Below are positions 26,739 through 35,285 of a DNA stretch of 54,356 nt, piece after piece. The notes beneath the pieces were generated by a model. It saw nothing but the letters and a program-made list of their open reading frames with translations. It searched no databases and was not told where the DNA came from. Numbering within the stretch: the stretch's first letter is position 1; every line of letters begins with the position of its first letter. The position numbers and the translations under genes are program-made. The stretch is taken from contig JAFULX010000109.1 in NCBI GenBank assembly GCA_017483065.1, positions 1 through 54,356 of the forward strand, written 5' to 3'. Source of the stretch: Clostridia bacterium (GTDB lineage: Bacteria > Bacillota > Clostridia > UBA1381).

Positions 26739-26838
26739 GGCTGAATAAATTTCCGCATCTTACCACTTTTTACAGCTCGGAGTACACTTGTACGCCGTCG
26801 CTGTTCAAAGCGGCAACCTGCAAAAATTTTTTTCAGCC
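26739..26838 (+). repeat. palindromic intergenic element, copy 2 (divergent stem)
   Basis: A ~100-bp palindrome five bases after the regulator stop. Outer arms GGCTGAATAAATTT and AAATTTTTTTCAGCC pair. The apex is CAGC-TCGG-A-GTAC-actt-GTAC-G-CCG-TC-GCTG, where GGAAC/GTTCC of other copies is replaced by CAGC/GCTG with pairing kept. The inner motifs GCATCTTACC and GGCAACCTGC are identical to copy 1. An AAGGAG site and the next start (26866) follow. Confidence 0.8.
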
Positions 26839-26865
26839 TTGTGAAAGGAGTTAATAATTATTATA

Positions 26866-29800
26866 ATGAAAAAATTACTTTCCATATTCATTGCGGCGGC
26901 AATGCTCCTTGCGAATACGGCTGTATGGGCGGAGGACGTAAAGGAGTTGACCGTATCGGACGATACGGGAATTGTGCAAAATACAGCAGATACCCCCTAC
27001 AATGATGCCGAGGAGCTTCGTATTCACAATATGGGCTCAAGTGCAAACAATAAAGAGGCGTGGCTGAGATTTGATATGTCGGCAGTGGATATTCCCGCAG
27101 GAATGCGTGTAAAATCTGCAATTTTGTCGGTGTATTTCCTGCGAACAGGCACAAACAACAACAGTGCAAACGGTATTACCGCCACTTCACCTGTAAACGT
27201 GTGGTCACTCACCGCTGACGGCTATGACACTACAGTTACGTGGAATACTAATGGAAGACCCGAACGAAATGCAAAGCTTGCAACAGCTGTACTTCCTGCA
27301 AAAAACAACTGGACAGACCCGCTATGGCTCGATTTTGATGTGACGGCATATATGCGAAATCTTACATCAAGTAAGGCTGCGTTTTCTCTTTATCCTGAGG
27401 AATTTCAGGTTGGTGCATACATTGCCACAAAGGAATATGAAAACGGTAAATATGCACCCAAACTGACGGTGACTTTAGAGGAAGACCCCGACAGCATTAT
27501 GACAATCCTCCCGACAGCGGACGCAAGCGTGGACTATGAGGATACCTCGTCGGCACTCGGCGGCGAAGAAATGCTTTATGATAATGCACTTTTTGATTTT
27601 TCTCTGTGGTCGGTCGGTGATGATGCCCCGAATATCACAGACGAGAGCGGATATTTCGGTGTTGATTTGACCGAATATGTGTCGGAGCATTTTAAGGCGG
27701 ATAAAAGCTGTAGGTTTTATATTGAGGGCAAGGCTTTGGCGGTATATTCTAAGGACAATACGGAAAATAAGCCGTATATGAAGATAATTTTTGACGGAAA
27801 TAAAATTCACTCCGCAACGCTGTATCTCTGGGGCAGCGGAAGTGGTATCAAGGTATATACTGCGTCGGAATTTGACGAAAAGAGCGTTACTGCGGCAGCA
27901 ATGCCGACGCTCGGCTTGGCGATTACACTCGGCGGCGAGGGTACGGAATTTGACGTTACCGTAGAGGGCTACACCTCGGACGAGCTGAACAATACCTATT
28001 ATATGGCACTCGACCCGAAAAACGCATATCCTGCTGTGGCAGATGTGTACGATTTGAGCAAAATCCCCTCCGCAAGCGAGATTGAAACAATGCTCGAGGG
28101 ACTTGAACACCCGTATCTTCTGACCGATTATGACGGCTTTGAAAACATAAAAGCACTCAAGGACACCGACAGCTATATGAAAAAATGGTACGCCGAGGTT
28201 GAGGCTGACGGCGAAGGGTATCTAAGCGGAACTCCGAGTGCATACAGCATAAAGAACGGCGGACTTTCGTCAAATGTTGACGATGCGGCAATGACTCTGG
28301 CATTTTTGTACCGCACAACATCTGATGCAGACAAAAAGACCGAATATGCAGAAAAATGTCTGGAATATCTTGCTGCGGCGGTCGATTATAAGGACTTTAA
28401 CCCGAGCAAAATGCTCAACGTCGGCGAAATGTCGAGGGGTGTGGCACTTGCATACGACTGGCTGTATGACTATGACGGCTTCAGCGACGCCGAAAAACAG
28501 GCGGTTGAACAGACGCTGGTTGAAAAAGCTCTTGATGTAATCATAGAAAACAAGTATTCCAACCACAATAACTGGAACATTGTAGTAAACGGCGGTGTGC
28601 TTGTTGCGGCACTTGCTGTTGGCGGTGCGGATACCGAAACGGCTGCGGCGGCAATCTATCAGACGGTATCAACACTCCCGACCGCATTAAGGCTTTACTA
28701 TCCCGACGGTGTGTTTATTGAGTCAACAGGCTATTACGGCTATGCGTCCTCGTACCTCGGACCTGCACTTTCGGCACTCGAGTCTACGCTCGGTACGGAC
28801 TGGGGACTTGGCGATATTAAGGGCATTTCCGAAAGCGGATATTTCCCGATTTACACCAAGGGTCATACCGACAATCAGGCTATCAGCTACGGTGACGGTG
28901 CAATGGCACCGATTTCCTCGCCGTTTTTGCTCTATTTGGCGGAACGTTACAATAATACCGACTACGGAATGTATCAGCGTGAGGCGGACGGCAACAATCT
29001 TTTCTCGATGATTTGGTATAATCCTGACAGCTACACTAATGCGGCAGAGCTTTCAAAGCTTTCGGAGGATTATTTTGCCGACGGTGTATCGCAGACGGTG
29101 TCAATGCGTGATGGCTGGGACGATGAAAATGCACTCTTTGTCGGTTTAAAGGGCGGCTATAATCAGATGAGCCACGGCGACCTTGATATTGGTAATTTCT
29201 ATATTGGTGCATACGGCGAAAGCTTCACGAAGGAGCTTGAGGGCGTTGACTACCATTCCGAGCTGACCACCGACGCACCCTATTTCAGACTTTCACGCTA
29301 CACCTATTATGCGAAATCACCGCAGGGGCATAATACGCTTGTTATAAATCAGCCAAAATATTACCCCGATATGTCCTTCGGACAGAGCTTGACGGCGAAG
29401 GCGGAATTTTTTAGGACGGAGAGCGGTGAGGACGAGTCCTTTGCTGTGCTTGATATGACAGAGGCTTATTCTGCCGAGGTAAACTCCGCATACAGAGGAG
29501 TTAAGCTCGACAAGGCGAACGACAGAATTATAATTTCCGACAAAATCAGCACAAAAAAGCCGTCCGATGTGTGGTGGTTTATGCACACTGATGCGGATAT
29601 CGAGGTTTACGGCAATACCGCAATACTGACTATCGGCGAAAACAGTATTTATGCCGAGATTATCAGCGAAACCGATGCGGAATTTTACGTTATGGACGAA
29701 GTACCGCTTGCACATACTCCGACCGTGACAGGCTTTGACTCTGTTGCGTATGTCGGAGAACAAAAGCTTGCGGTAAAGCTTGATAACGTCACCGACGAGG

Positions 29801-30636
29801 AATTGCAGATTTGCTTCTCGCTTGCCCAAAATGATATGTCGGAATTTGAGCCGCTGCTCGTGTGGGGCGATTTCTACTACGGTGAAACCGAGTTCCCGTC
29901 AAACGAAAAGGTTACCGTAACACCGACCGACGACACCTATTCCGATGAAAGAAACAGCGGTGCGAATACAAATGACGGAAATTCTCTGAAAGTAATGTAT
30001 GCCAACACTGGATATAATTATGAAACATTCCTGCGTTTCAAACCAGAGGTTAATGAGAATGCCGAGCTTGATAAGGTAACCTTGACTATGCACGCTATCA
30101 GAAATGATACAATAAACAATATTGCACAGCAGGCGGAAACGGTGACGCTTTATCCCGTAGAGGGCGAATGGGCGGAGGAAACGCTGACCGATAACAATGC
30201 ACCGACAATTCTGACCGATTTACCGATTGCTTCGGCAACAGTACCGTACTATGAGGGAACAAAGACTATTGACGAATATATCACCTTTGACCTCACCGAT
30301 TACTACAAGTCGCTTACCGATAAATCGGATATATCGCTTGCGATTAAGCTTACCTCACGAAAGCAAGGCTGTGTTTATTTTGACGACAAGGAAAGCGGTG
30401 TTGCACCGAGCATTGAAATTGTCTACAAATCGGGTATTAAGAAAACGCTTGCCCTGCCGTTTGCCGAAACGGACGCAAAAGTAATCCTTTGCACCAAGAC
30501 GGACGGCGTTTTAGAGGACGTAAGCATTTACGAGTTTATAAACGGCGAATGTGAAATAGAGCTGTTTGAAAAGCAAAACCTCCTCTACGTCTGGGACAGC
30601 AACCTTTCGCCCGTATATTTTGAGGTAAAAAACTGA
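26866..30636 (+). CDS. secreted heparinase II/III-like lyase with DNRLRE/CBM96-like domains
   Basis: A 1256-aa exported protein. Signal peptide residues 1-22 (VWA-ED). A DNRLRE/CBM96-like beta-sandwich at about 30-205 (WLRFDMSAVDIPAGM, WNTNGRPERNAKL, LDFDVTAYMRNL); a second, weaker sandwich at about 210-370; the alpha/alpha toroid of heparinase II/III-type lyases at about 400-720 with NNWNIVVNGG (N568 region) and the Tyr cluster STGYYGYA (Y623). The C-terminal sandwich carries SHGDLDIGNF (H770). Another DNRLRE domain follows at about 1015-1190, and a final module ends LLYVWDSNLSPVY. It should cleave uronate polysaccharide outside the cell; the PL family is not assignable by eye. AAGGAG lies 15 bases before the ATG, a long spacing. 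Confidence 0.85.
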   Translation: MKKLLSIFIAAAMLLANTAVWAEDVKELTVSDDTGIVQNTADTPYNDAEELRIHNMGSSANNKEAWLRFDMSAVDIPAGMRVKSAILSVYFLRTGTNNNSANGITATSPVNVWSLTADGYDTTVTWNTNGRPERNAKLATAVLPAKNNWTDPLWLDFDVTAYMRNLTSSKAAFSLYPEEFQVGAYIATKEYENGKYAPKLTVTLEEDPDSIMTILPTADASVDYEDTSSALGGEEMLYDNALFDFSLWSVGDDAPNITDESGYFGVDLTEYVSEHFKADKSCRFYIEGKALAVYSKDNTENKPYMKIIFDGNKIHSATLYLWGSGSGIKVYTASEFDEKSVTAAAMPTLGLAITLGGEGTEFDVTVEGYTSDELNNTYYMALDPKNAYPAVADVYDLSKIPSASEIETMLEGLEHPYLLTDYDGFENIKALKDTDSYMKKWYAEVEADGEGYLSGTPSAYSIKNGGLSSNVDDAAMTLAFLYRTTSDADKKTEYAEKCLEYLAAAVDYKDFNPSKMLNVGEMSRGVALAYDWLYDYDGFSDAEKQAVEQTLVEKALDVIIENKYSNHNNWNIVVNGGVLVAALAVGGADTETAAAAIYQTVSTLPTALRLYYPDGVFIESTGYYGYASSYLGPALSALESTLGTDWGLGDIKGISESGYFPIYTKGHTDNQAISYGDGAMAPISSPFLLYLAERYNNTDYGMYQREADGNNLFSMIWYNPDSYTNAAELSKLSEDYFADGVSQTVSMRDGWDDENALFVGLKGGYNQMSHGDLDIGNFYIGAYGESFTKELEGVDYHSELTTDAPYFRLSRYTYYAKSPQGHNTLVINQPKYYPDMSFGQSLTAKAEFFRTESGEDESFAVLDMTEAYSAEVNSAYRGVKLDKANDRIIISDKISTKKPSDVWWFMHTDADIEVYGNTAILTIGENSIYAEIISETDAEFYVMDEVPLAHTPTVTGFDSVAYVGEQKLAVKLDNVTDEELQICFSLAQNDMSEFEPLLVWGDFYYGETEFPSNEKVTVTPTDDTYSDERNSGANTNDGNSLKVMYANTGYNYETFLRFKPEVNENAELDKVTLTMHAIRNDTINNIAQQAETVTLYPVEGEWAEETLTDNNAPTILTDLPIASATVPYYEGTKTIDEYITFDLTDYYKSLTDKSDISLAIKLTSRKQGCVYFDDKESGVAPSIEIVYKSGIKKTLALPFAETDAKVILCTKTDGVLEDVSIYEFINGECEIELFEKQNLLYVWDSNLSPVYFEVKN

Positions 30637-30652
30637 TAACTCATATCCAAAA

Positions 30653-30699
30653 TTGATACTTTATTTTGCACATATGCAAAGATATAATAAAAGTATAAC
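30653..30699 (+). promoter_or_regulatory. candidate internal promoter and palindrome before the triple-DNRLRE gene
   Basis: TATAAT at 30683-30688 and TATAAC at 30694-30699, with no good -35 at the proper distance. Instead TTTGCA/TGCAAA form an inverted repeat (about 30666-30681) just upstream. A -10 without -35 next to a palindrome suggests an activator-dependent promoter that would feed the abundant surface and transport proteins. The activator identity is inferred. Confidence 0.42.
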
Positions 30700-30731
30700 A
30701 AATCTATCAAAATTTTAAGTCTGGAGGAATT

Positions 30732-30837
30732 TAACGCGAAAAATAAGCGTCGCAGCATACCCGTTTTCGGAACTTGAAGTACACTCGTACGTCGGCGTTC
30801 CTCAAAAAAGCAGTCTGCTCGCTTCTTTTCCGTGTTA
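30732..30837 (+). repeat. palindromic intergenic element, copy 3
   Basis: A ~106-bp palindrome: TAACGCGAAAAATAAGC pairs with GCTTCTTTTCCGTGTTA, and the apex is GGAAC-TTGA-A-GTAC-actc-GTAC-G-TCGG-C-GTTCC. Unlike other copies it lies about 95 bases after the preceding stop. It is bracketed by the same 12 bases TGGAGGAATTTA at 30722-30733 and 30861-30872, the latter serving as ribosome site of the next gene. Confidence 0.85.
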
Positions 30838-30874
30838 GGTTTAGTTGCCGAAAGACGGAATGGAGGAATTTACT

Positions 30875-33154
30875 ATGAAAAAAAGAACTGTTACCAAAAG
30901 TCTTTGCTTAGCACTTGTGCTGGCACTTCTGACGGCACTTCTGCCGATGAGCGTGCTTGCAAGTACTCAGGCAGAGCCGACTTCTGTTAAAGCTAATGCA
31001 GATACATACATTGCGTACAGTAAGTCGAATGAAGCATATGGTAATACAGCGTATGGCACTGAAGATAAAACACGTATGCGTGTATATTGCAATGGCGGCA
31101 GAACAGGATATCCTGCCGAAGCTTGGGTTAGATTTAATCTTAGTGATATCGTAATACCGACAGGAATGCAGATTGATACAGCAAAAATTACACTGTATAT
31201 GCAGACATATAAAAATGCAAACGCAACTACAACACAGGATTCTGCTGCAATGAATGTGTATTCGTTAAACTCGCAGGATTATGACCCTGAAACAGTTACC
31301 TGGAACACGGTAAATCGTCCGACGTGGACTTCCGATAACCTTATCAGCACAGCAACACTTAATGAAGATAATAGCTTTACAGCGGGCGAAGCTGCTGAAT
31401 TTGATGTAACTGAATATCTAAGTGCAAAGGAAACGCTTTCGGGCAATGAAACCTTCGCCTTCTATACAACTGTAAACAAGCTTGATATATATTTTTATGC
31501 AAGCGACTATAATGAGGGTGAATACACACCTACATTGACAGTCACATATAAGCCGTTGGAAAACCAGACCCTTAAAACAAACTATGACTCATATATCGAA
31601 AAACAGAACGGTGATACTGATAAGTCAACAAATACCACTATGCACTTTCAGCACAAGGGTAATAACAATATGCGTGAGGCACTTGTCGGATTTAATCTCG
31701 GAAGCCTGACAGTACCGGCGGGCAAGCAGATAGATACTGCGAAAATCACAGTTTACTTAAACAGCTATTATAACTATAACAATGTTCCTTCAGGTTCAAA
31801 CTATACCCGTGTAGCTTCTGATGTATCGCTTTATGCGTATGGAACAGCTGTGGATTATGAGGCTGCATATGAAGGAGAAACACCTGCTCAAATCACTTGG
31901 AATAACACACAAAGTATTTCTCACGGCAAAATCGCTACAACAACACTTTGTGTCGGAGATACTTTTACACAGTACACTCCGTATGAATTTGATATAAGTG
32001 ATTATCTTGCGGCAAAGGAAACACTTTCGGGAAATGAGCTTTTTGCAATTTATCCCGACTCCAACAACATTGCAGGCGACTTTGTTACAAAGGATAATAC
32101 CGACGTCAATTCTAACGGACAATATACTGCAACTCTTACAGTAACCTACAAGGATATAGACGAGCAGACAATAACTGCTCTTGATACTGCTTTTGCAAGA
32201 CAGGACGATAAAGTGACTGATGAGGGAGTGCTGAGTATTGCAGACAATACAGCAGAAACCTACGGAATACAGAATAACGGAACTTCAAAATCCAACAGAG
32301 CGGCATATGTAATGTTCTACCTTGGCGACGTCAATATTCCCGACGGTAAGGTTATAACAGAAGCTAAGCTTAAGCTTTACTTTACACATAATTATAACTT
32401 AAAGAATACAGATGTAAGAATTTATAATATTGCAGATGATAACTGGTCAAGCGAAAGCATTGCTGCCACTGTGGAAGAGTCAAGCGGAACACAGACGGTA
32501 ACTGCTACCTCGTGGGACAATGCACCATCGTCAGCCACATTCCTTTCAGGTCGTGGAACAGATGCAGGTCTTTCGGGCATTGCAACAGTTCCGTATGAAA
32601 GTTCTACTGCCATCAATACTTGGGTTGACTTTGATGTTACCGAATTTGTTACAAATCAGTACTACACAGATGTTGATAAGTATGTAAGCTTTGCAGCACA
32701 CCCCGAAACAAGAAGAGCAAGCGGTGCGGTAAATGTTGCATCGAACAGCTCGGTTGGCTGCGAGCCTAAGCTTGAGGTTAAGTTCGGTGATGCGGCAGAG
32801 GTTACAATCGGAACACCAACCTTTGCAAACGCTGCAATCTCAAATACAACAACAACTGTACCGAATACGGGACTTACATATATCACAATTCCTGTTTCGG
32901 GGGCGTCAGCAACTCCGACAGATGCAAAAATTTATATTGCACAGTATGACTCTGCAACAGACGCACTTGTTGGTGTAAGCGTAATCAGAGATTTGTCAAT
33001 TTACAGCGGTAACGGAACAATTTCTTTCGGATATTACCCCGAAGGCAGCACGTCGCAGTGCTATGTGAAGGCATATATCTGGAACGGTTACAGTGACCCG
33101 TATATGGCAGCAACACCTGTTGATATGGAAGCCCCTGCTGCCGAGGAGGCATAA
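30875..33154 (+). CDS. secreted protein with three DNRLRE/CBM96-like domains
   Basis: A 759-aa exported protein: signal peptide about 1-30 (LPMSVLAS). Three tandem beta-sandwich repeats lie at about 36-240, 243-440 and 443-640, each showing AWVRFNL or similar with IPTGMQIDTAKITLY, TWNT and FDVTEYL near its end. The C-terminal 120 residues form a separate module ending CYVKAYIWNGYSDPY. There is no catalytic domain, no SLH and no sortase motif. CBM96-like domains bind alginate or related uronates in known cases, so it may be a glycan-capturing or structural surface protein. ATG 30875 is chosen for GGAGG seven bases upstream. Codon use is AT-richer than its neighbours. Confidence 0.8.
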   Translation: MKKRTVTKSLCLALVLALLTALLPMSVLASTQAEPTSVKANADTYIAYSKSNEAYGNTAYGTEDKTRMRVYCNGGRTGYPAEAWVRFNLSDIVIPTGMQIDTAKITLYMQTYKNANATTTQDSAAMNVYSLNSQDYDPETVTWNTVNRPTWTSDNLISTATLNEDNSFTAGEAAEFDVTEYLSAKETLSGNETFAFYTTVNKLDIYFYASDYNEGEYTPTLTVTYKPLENQTLKTNYDSYIEKQNGDTDKSTNTTMHFQHKGNNNMREALVGFNLGSLTVPAGKQIDTAKITVYLNSYYNYNNVPSGSNYTRVASDVSLYAYGTAVDYEAAYEGETPAQITWNNTQSISHGKIATTTLCVGDTFTQYTPYEFDISDYLAAKETLSGNELFAIYPDSNNIAGDFVTKDNTDVNSNGQYTATLTVTYKDIDEQTITALDTAFARQDDKVTDEGVLSIADNTAETYGIQNNGTSKSNRAAYVMFYLGDVNIPDGKVITEAKLKLYFTHNYNLKNTDVRIYNIADDNWSSESIAATVEESSGTQTVTATSWDNAPSSATFLSGRGTDAGLSGIATVPYESSTAINTWVDFDVTEFVTNQYYTDVDKYVSFAAHPETRRASGAVNVASNSSVGCEPKLEVKFGDAAEVTIGTPTFANAAISNTTTTVPNTGLTYITIPVSGASATPTDAKIYIAQYDSATDALVGVSVIRDLSIYSGNGTISFGYYPEGSTSQCYVKAYIWNGYSDPYMAATPVDMEAPAAEEA

Positions 33155-33155
33155 A

Positions 33156-33581
33156 ATGAAACACCTGATAAAATTAACATCCTGCGTTCTGACAGCTGTA
33201 ATGCTTATGTCATCTGCGGTATTTGCCGCAGATGGTGTAAGTCTTGAAAGCCGCAGGGCATACAATTCAAGTAACGCTACTGCTACAAGACTTGCCAGCT
33301 CTGTAAAGGGTATTGAGGTTGAATTGAAGAACAATACCGCAGAGGAGAAGAAGCTTTCATTTATACTTGTAAAATTTGAGGACGGTGTATGTAAGGGTGT
33401 AGCAATTGCCGATACGGTAACCGCATCTACACTTGAAACAAAGAAAATAGCTCTTGACTGCGGCTCGATATCGGGCATTGATACATTAAAGTGTATTGTG
33501 GTTGAAGCTGGTGAGAGCGGATACTATCCAATTATTGATGAAGTTAATGTATTCACCAATAAGGGTTGGAAAGCAGAGTAA
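33156..33581 (+). CDS. small secreted protein, stand-alone surface module
   Basis: A 141-aa exported protein: signal peptide about 1-24 (AVFAAD). The mature part (LSFILVKFEDGVCKGVAIADTV, then LKCIVVEAGESGYYPI) has the layout of the module at the C-termini of the proteins at 26866 and 30875: a strand, D-G with hydrophobics, then a (K/L)-x-(A/V)-x-hydrophobic-aromatic end. No known family recognised. The ATG lies one base after the upstream stop, with GAGGAGG before it, so the two are translated together. Possibly an accessory subunit of the cell-surface glycan machinery. Confidence 0.7.
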   Translation: MKHLIKLTSCVLTAVMLMSSAVFAADGVSLESRRAYNSSNATATRLASSVKGIEVELKNNTAEEKKLSFILVKFEDGVCKGVAIADTVTASTLETKKIALDCGSISGIDTLKCIVVEAGESGYYPIIDEVNVFTNKGWKAE

Positions 33582-33610
33582 AACTCACAGAATAAGAAAG
33601 GACTAAAACT

Positions 33611-35191
33611 ATGAATAAAAGAATTTTAGCTATGCTTTTGGCGGCGGCTTCACTGGCTGCACTTTCGGCTTGCGGAAACAAAGAGGAAGAGGTTGTAAAC
33701 GCTGACGGTCCGCTTACATATTGGTGTAAGCTTGAAACTGTTCACAGAACATCTGTTTCAACACTCGGCGACCTTCCGCTCTACAAGGAGCTTATGGCTC
33801 GTACAGGCGTTGAGGTTGAGTTCACTCACCCGCCCGCAGGTCAGGAACAGGAGCAGTTTAACCTTATGATGTCGTCGAGAGATTATCCCGATATCATTGA
33901 AACAAACTGGACAACAAGAGACGGCGGTGCGGCAAAGGCTATCAGCGACAAAATTATTATTCCTATCAATGATGTGGTTGAAAGCTCTGCACCCAACTAC
34001 AAGAAGATTCTTGAAGAAAACGCAAACATCAAAAAGGCATTTACTACCGACGACGGTCAGATGTTCGGCTTCGGTGCGGTTGTACGCTGCCCTGATATCA
34101 CCTCGGGCGGTTTGCTCATAAGACGTGATATGCTCGAAAAGCTCGGTATGGAAATGCCCGACTCAATCGAGGATTGGGAAACCTTCCTTGAAAGAGCAAA
34201 GAACGAGCTTGGCGTTCAGACCCCGTTCACAACAGACCAGCACAGAATGGAAAACTATATGCTGTTCATCAACAGCTTTGGCATAGGCCCTGGCTTCTAC
34301 ATTGATGAAAACCGTCAGGTGAAATACGGTCCCTCAACACCCGAGTACAAGGAGTACTTAACTGTTATGAGCAGATGGTTTGAAAAGGGCTATCTTGATA
34401 ACGGTCTGTTCTCAAATACACAGAGCATTGCCGAGGCAAAAATCCTTAACGACGAATCTGCCGCATTCTACGGCTTTATCGGAAGCACTATCGGCAGACT
34501 TATGCCGTCAGCAAAGGACGAAAGCTTTGATATTATCGGTGTGAACTGGCCGAATAAGACAGAGGGTGTGGAAGGTACACTTTACACATCTATGATTCTC
34601 GGAGACGAAGGCTCTAAGTACGGCTTCTCGACAACTGCAACAGCAGGTGTTACAACCAAGAACAAGAACCCCGAAAAGACTGCTAAATTCTTCGACTACC
34701 TCTACACAGAGGACGGTAACCTTTTGAAGAATTTCGGTATCGAGGGTACTACATATAATATGGTAGGCGATGTTCCGACCTATACAGACGCTATCACAGC
34801 TGACCCTGACGGTTTGCCGATTGCGGACGCTATGGGTAAGTATTTCAGAGCAACATACCCCAACCCCGGTTTTATCAACGATATCAACTACTACAACCAG
34901 TACTATGCGTACGACCAGCAGAAGGAAACTCTCGAAATTTTCAGAAATGAGTTTAAAACAGCTTCAGCATCTGCATTGCCGCCTGTTTCACTTTCAATCG
35001 AGGAGGCGTCCGAGGTATCGAACATCATCAACACCATCAATACCTACAAGACAGAGATGTTTGCAAAGTTTATGATGGGTACAGCGTCCCTCGACACATA
35101 TGACGAGTACGTTGCAAACCTTGAAGGTATGGGACTGTCAAGAGTTATCGAGGTTTATACCGAGGCTCTTGCCAGATACGACGCAAGATAA
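33611..35191 (+). CDS. extracellular solute-binding lipoprotein (oligosaccharide ABC importer)
   Basis: A 526-aa lipoprotein with lipobox LSAC, lipidated Cys21. The mature protein is a family-1/LplA-type binding protein of about 500 aa (LPLYKELMARTGVEVEFTHPP, SSRDYPDIIETNW, GLLIRRDMLEKLGMEMPDSIEDWETF). It captures oligosaccharides at the cell surface and delivers them to the two permeases downstream. This type with LplB/YtcP-like permeases is common in Firmicutes for uronate-containing oligosaccharides such as those of pectin. AAAGGA precedes the ATG. A stable hairpin separates it from the permease genes. Confidence 0.92.
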   Translation: MNKRILAMLLAAASLAALSACGNKEEEVVNADGPLTYWCKLETVHRTSVSTLGDLPLYKELMARTGVEVEFTHPPAGQEQEQFNLMMSSRDYPDIIETNWTTRDGGAAKAISDKIIIPINDVVESSAPNYKKILEENANIKKAFTTDDGQMFGFGAVVRCPDITSGGLLIRRDMLEKLGMEMPDSIEDWETFLERAKNELGVQTPFTTDQHRMENYMLFINSFGIGPGFYIDENRQVKYGPSTPEYKEYLTVMSRWFEKGYLDNGLFSNTQSIAEAKILNDESAAFYGFIGSTIGRLMPSAKDESFDIIGVNWPNKTEGVEGTLYTSMILGDEGSKYGFSTTATAGVTTKNKNPEKTAKFFDYLYTEDGNLLKNFGIEGTTYNMVGDVPTYTDAITADPDGLPIADAMGKYFRATYPNPGFINDINYYNQYYAYDQQKETLEIFRNEFKTASASALPPVSLSIEEASEVSNIINTINTYKTEMFAKFMMGTASLDTYDEYVANLEGMGLSRVIEVYTEALARYDAR

Positions 35192-35211
35192 AAAAGGGAT
35201 AAATCCTTAAC

Positions 35212-35239
35212 AGGGGAGTGTTACTTGTAACATTCCCCT
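35212..35239 (+). promoter_or_regulatory. stable intercistronic hairpin after the binding-protein gene
   Basis: AGGGGAGTGTTA (35212-35223) and TAACATTCCCCT (35228-35239) form a 12-bp stem with one G-U pair and a CTTG loop. No T-run follows. Such hairpins behind binding-protein genes often stabilise the upstream mRNA or attenuate, giving more binding protein than permease; that role is inferred. Confidence 0.6.
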
Positions 35240-35285
35240 CTTAACACCATAAACGAATTTTTCGCACAGAAAGGCTATGAAATAT

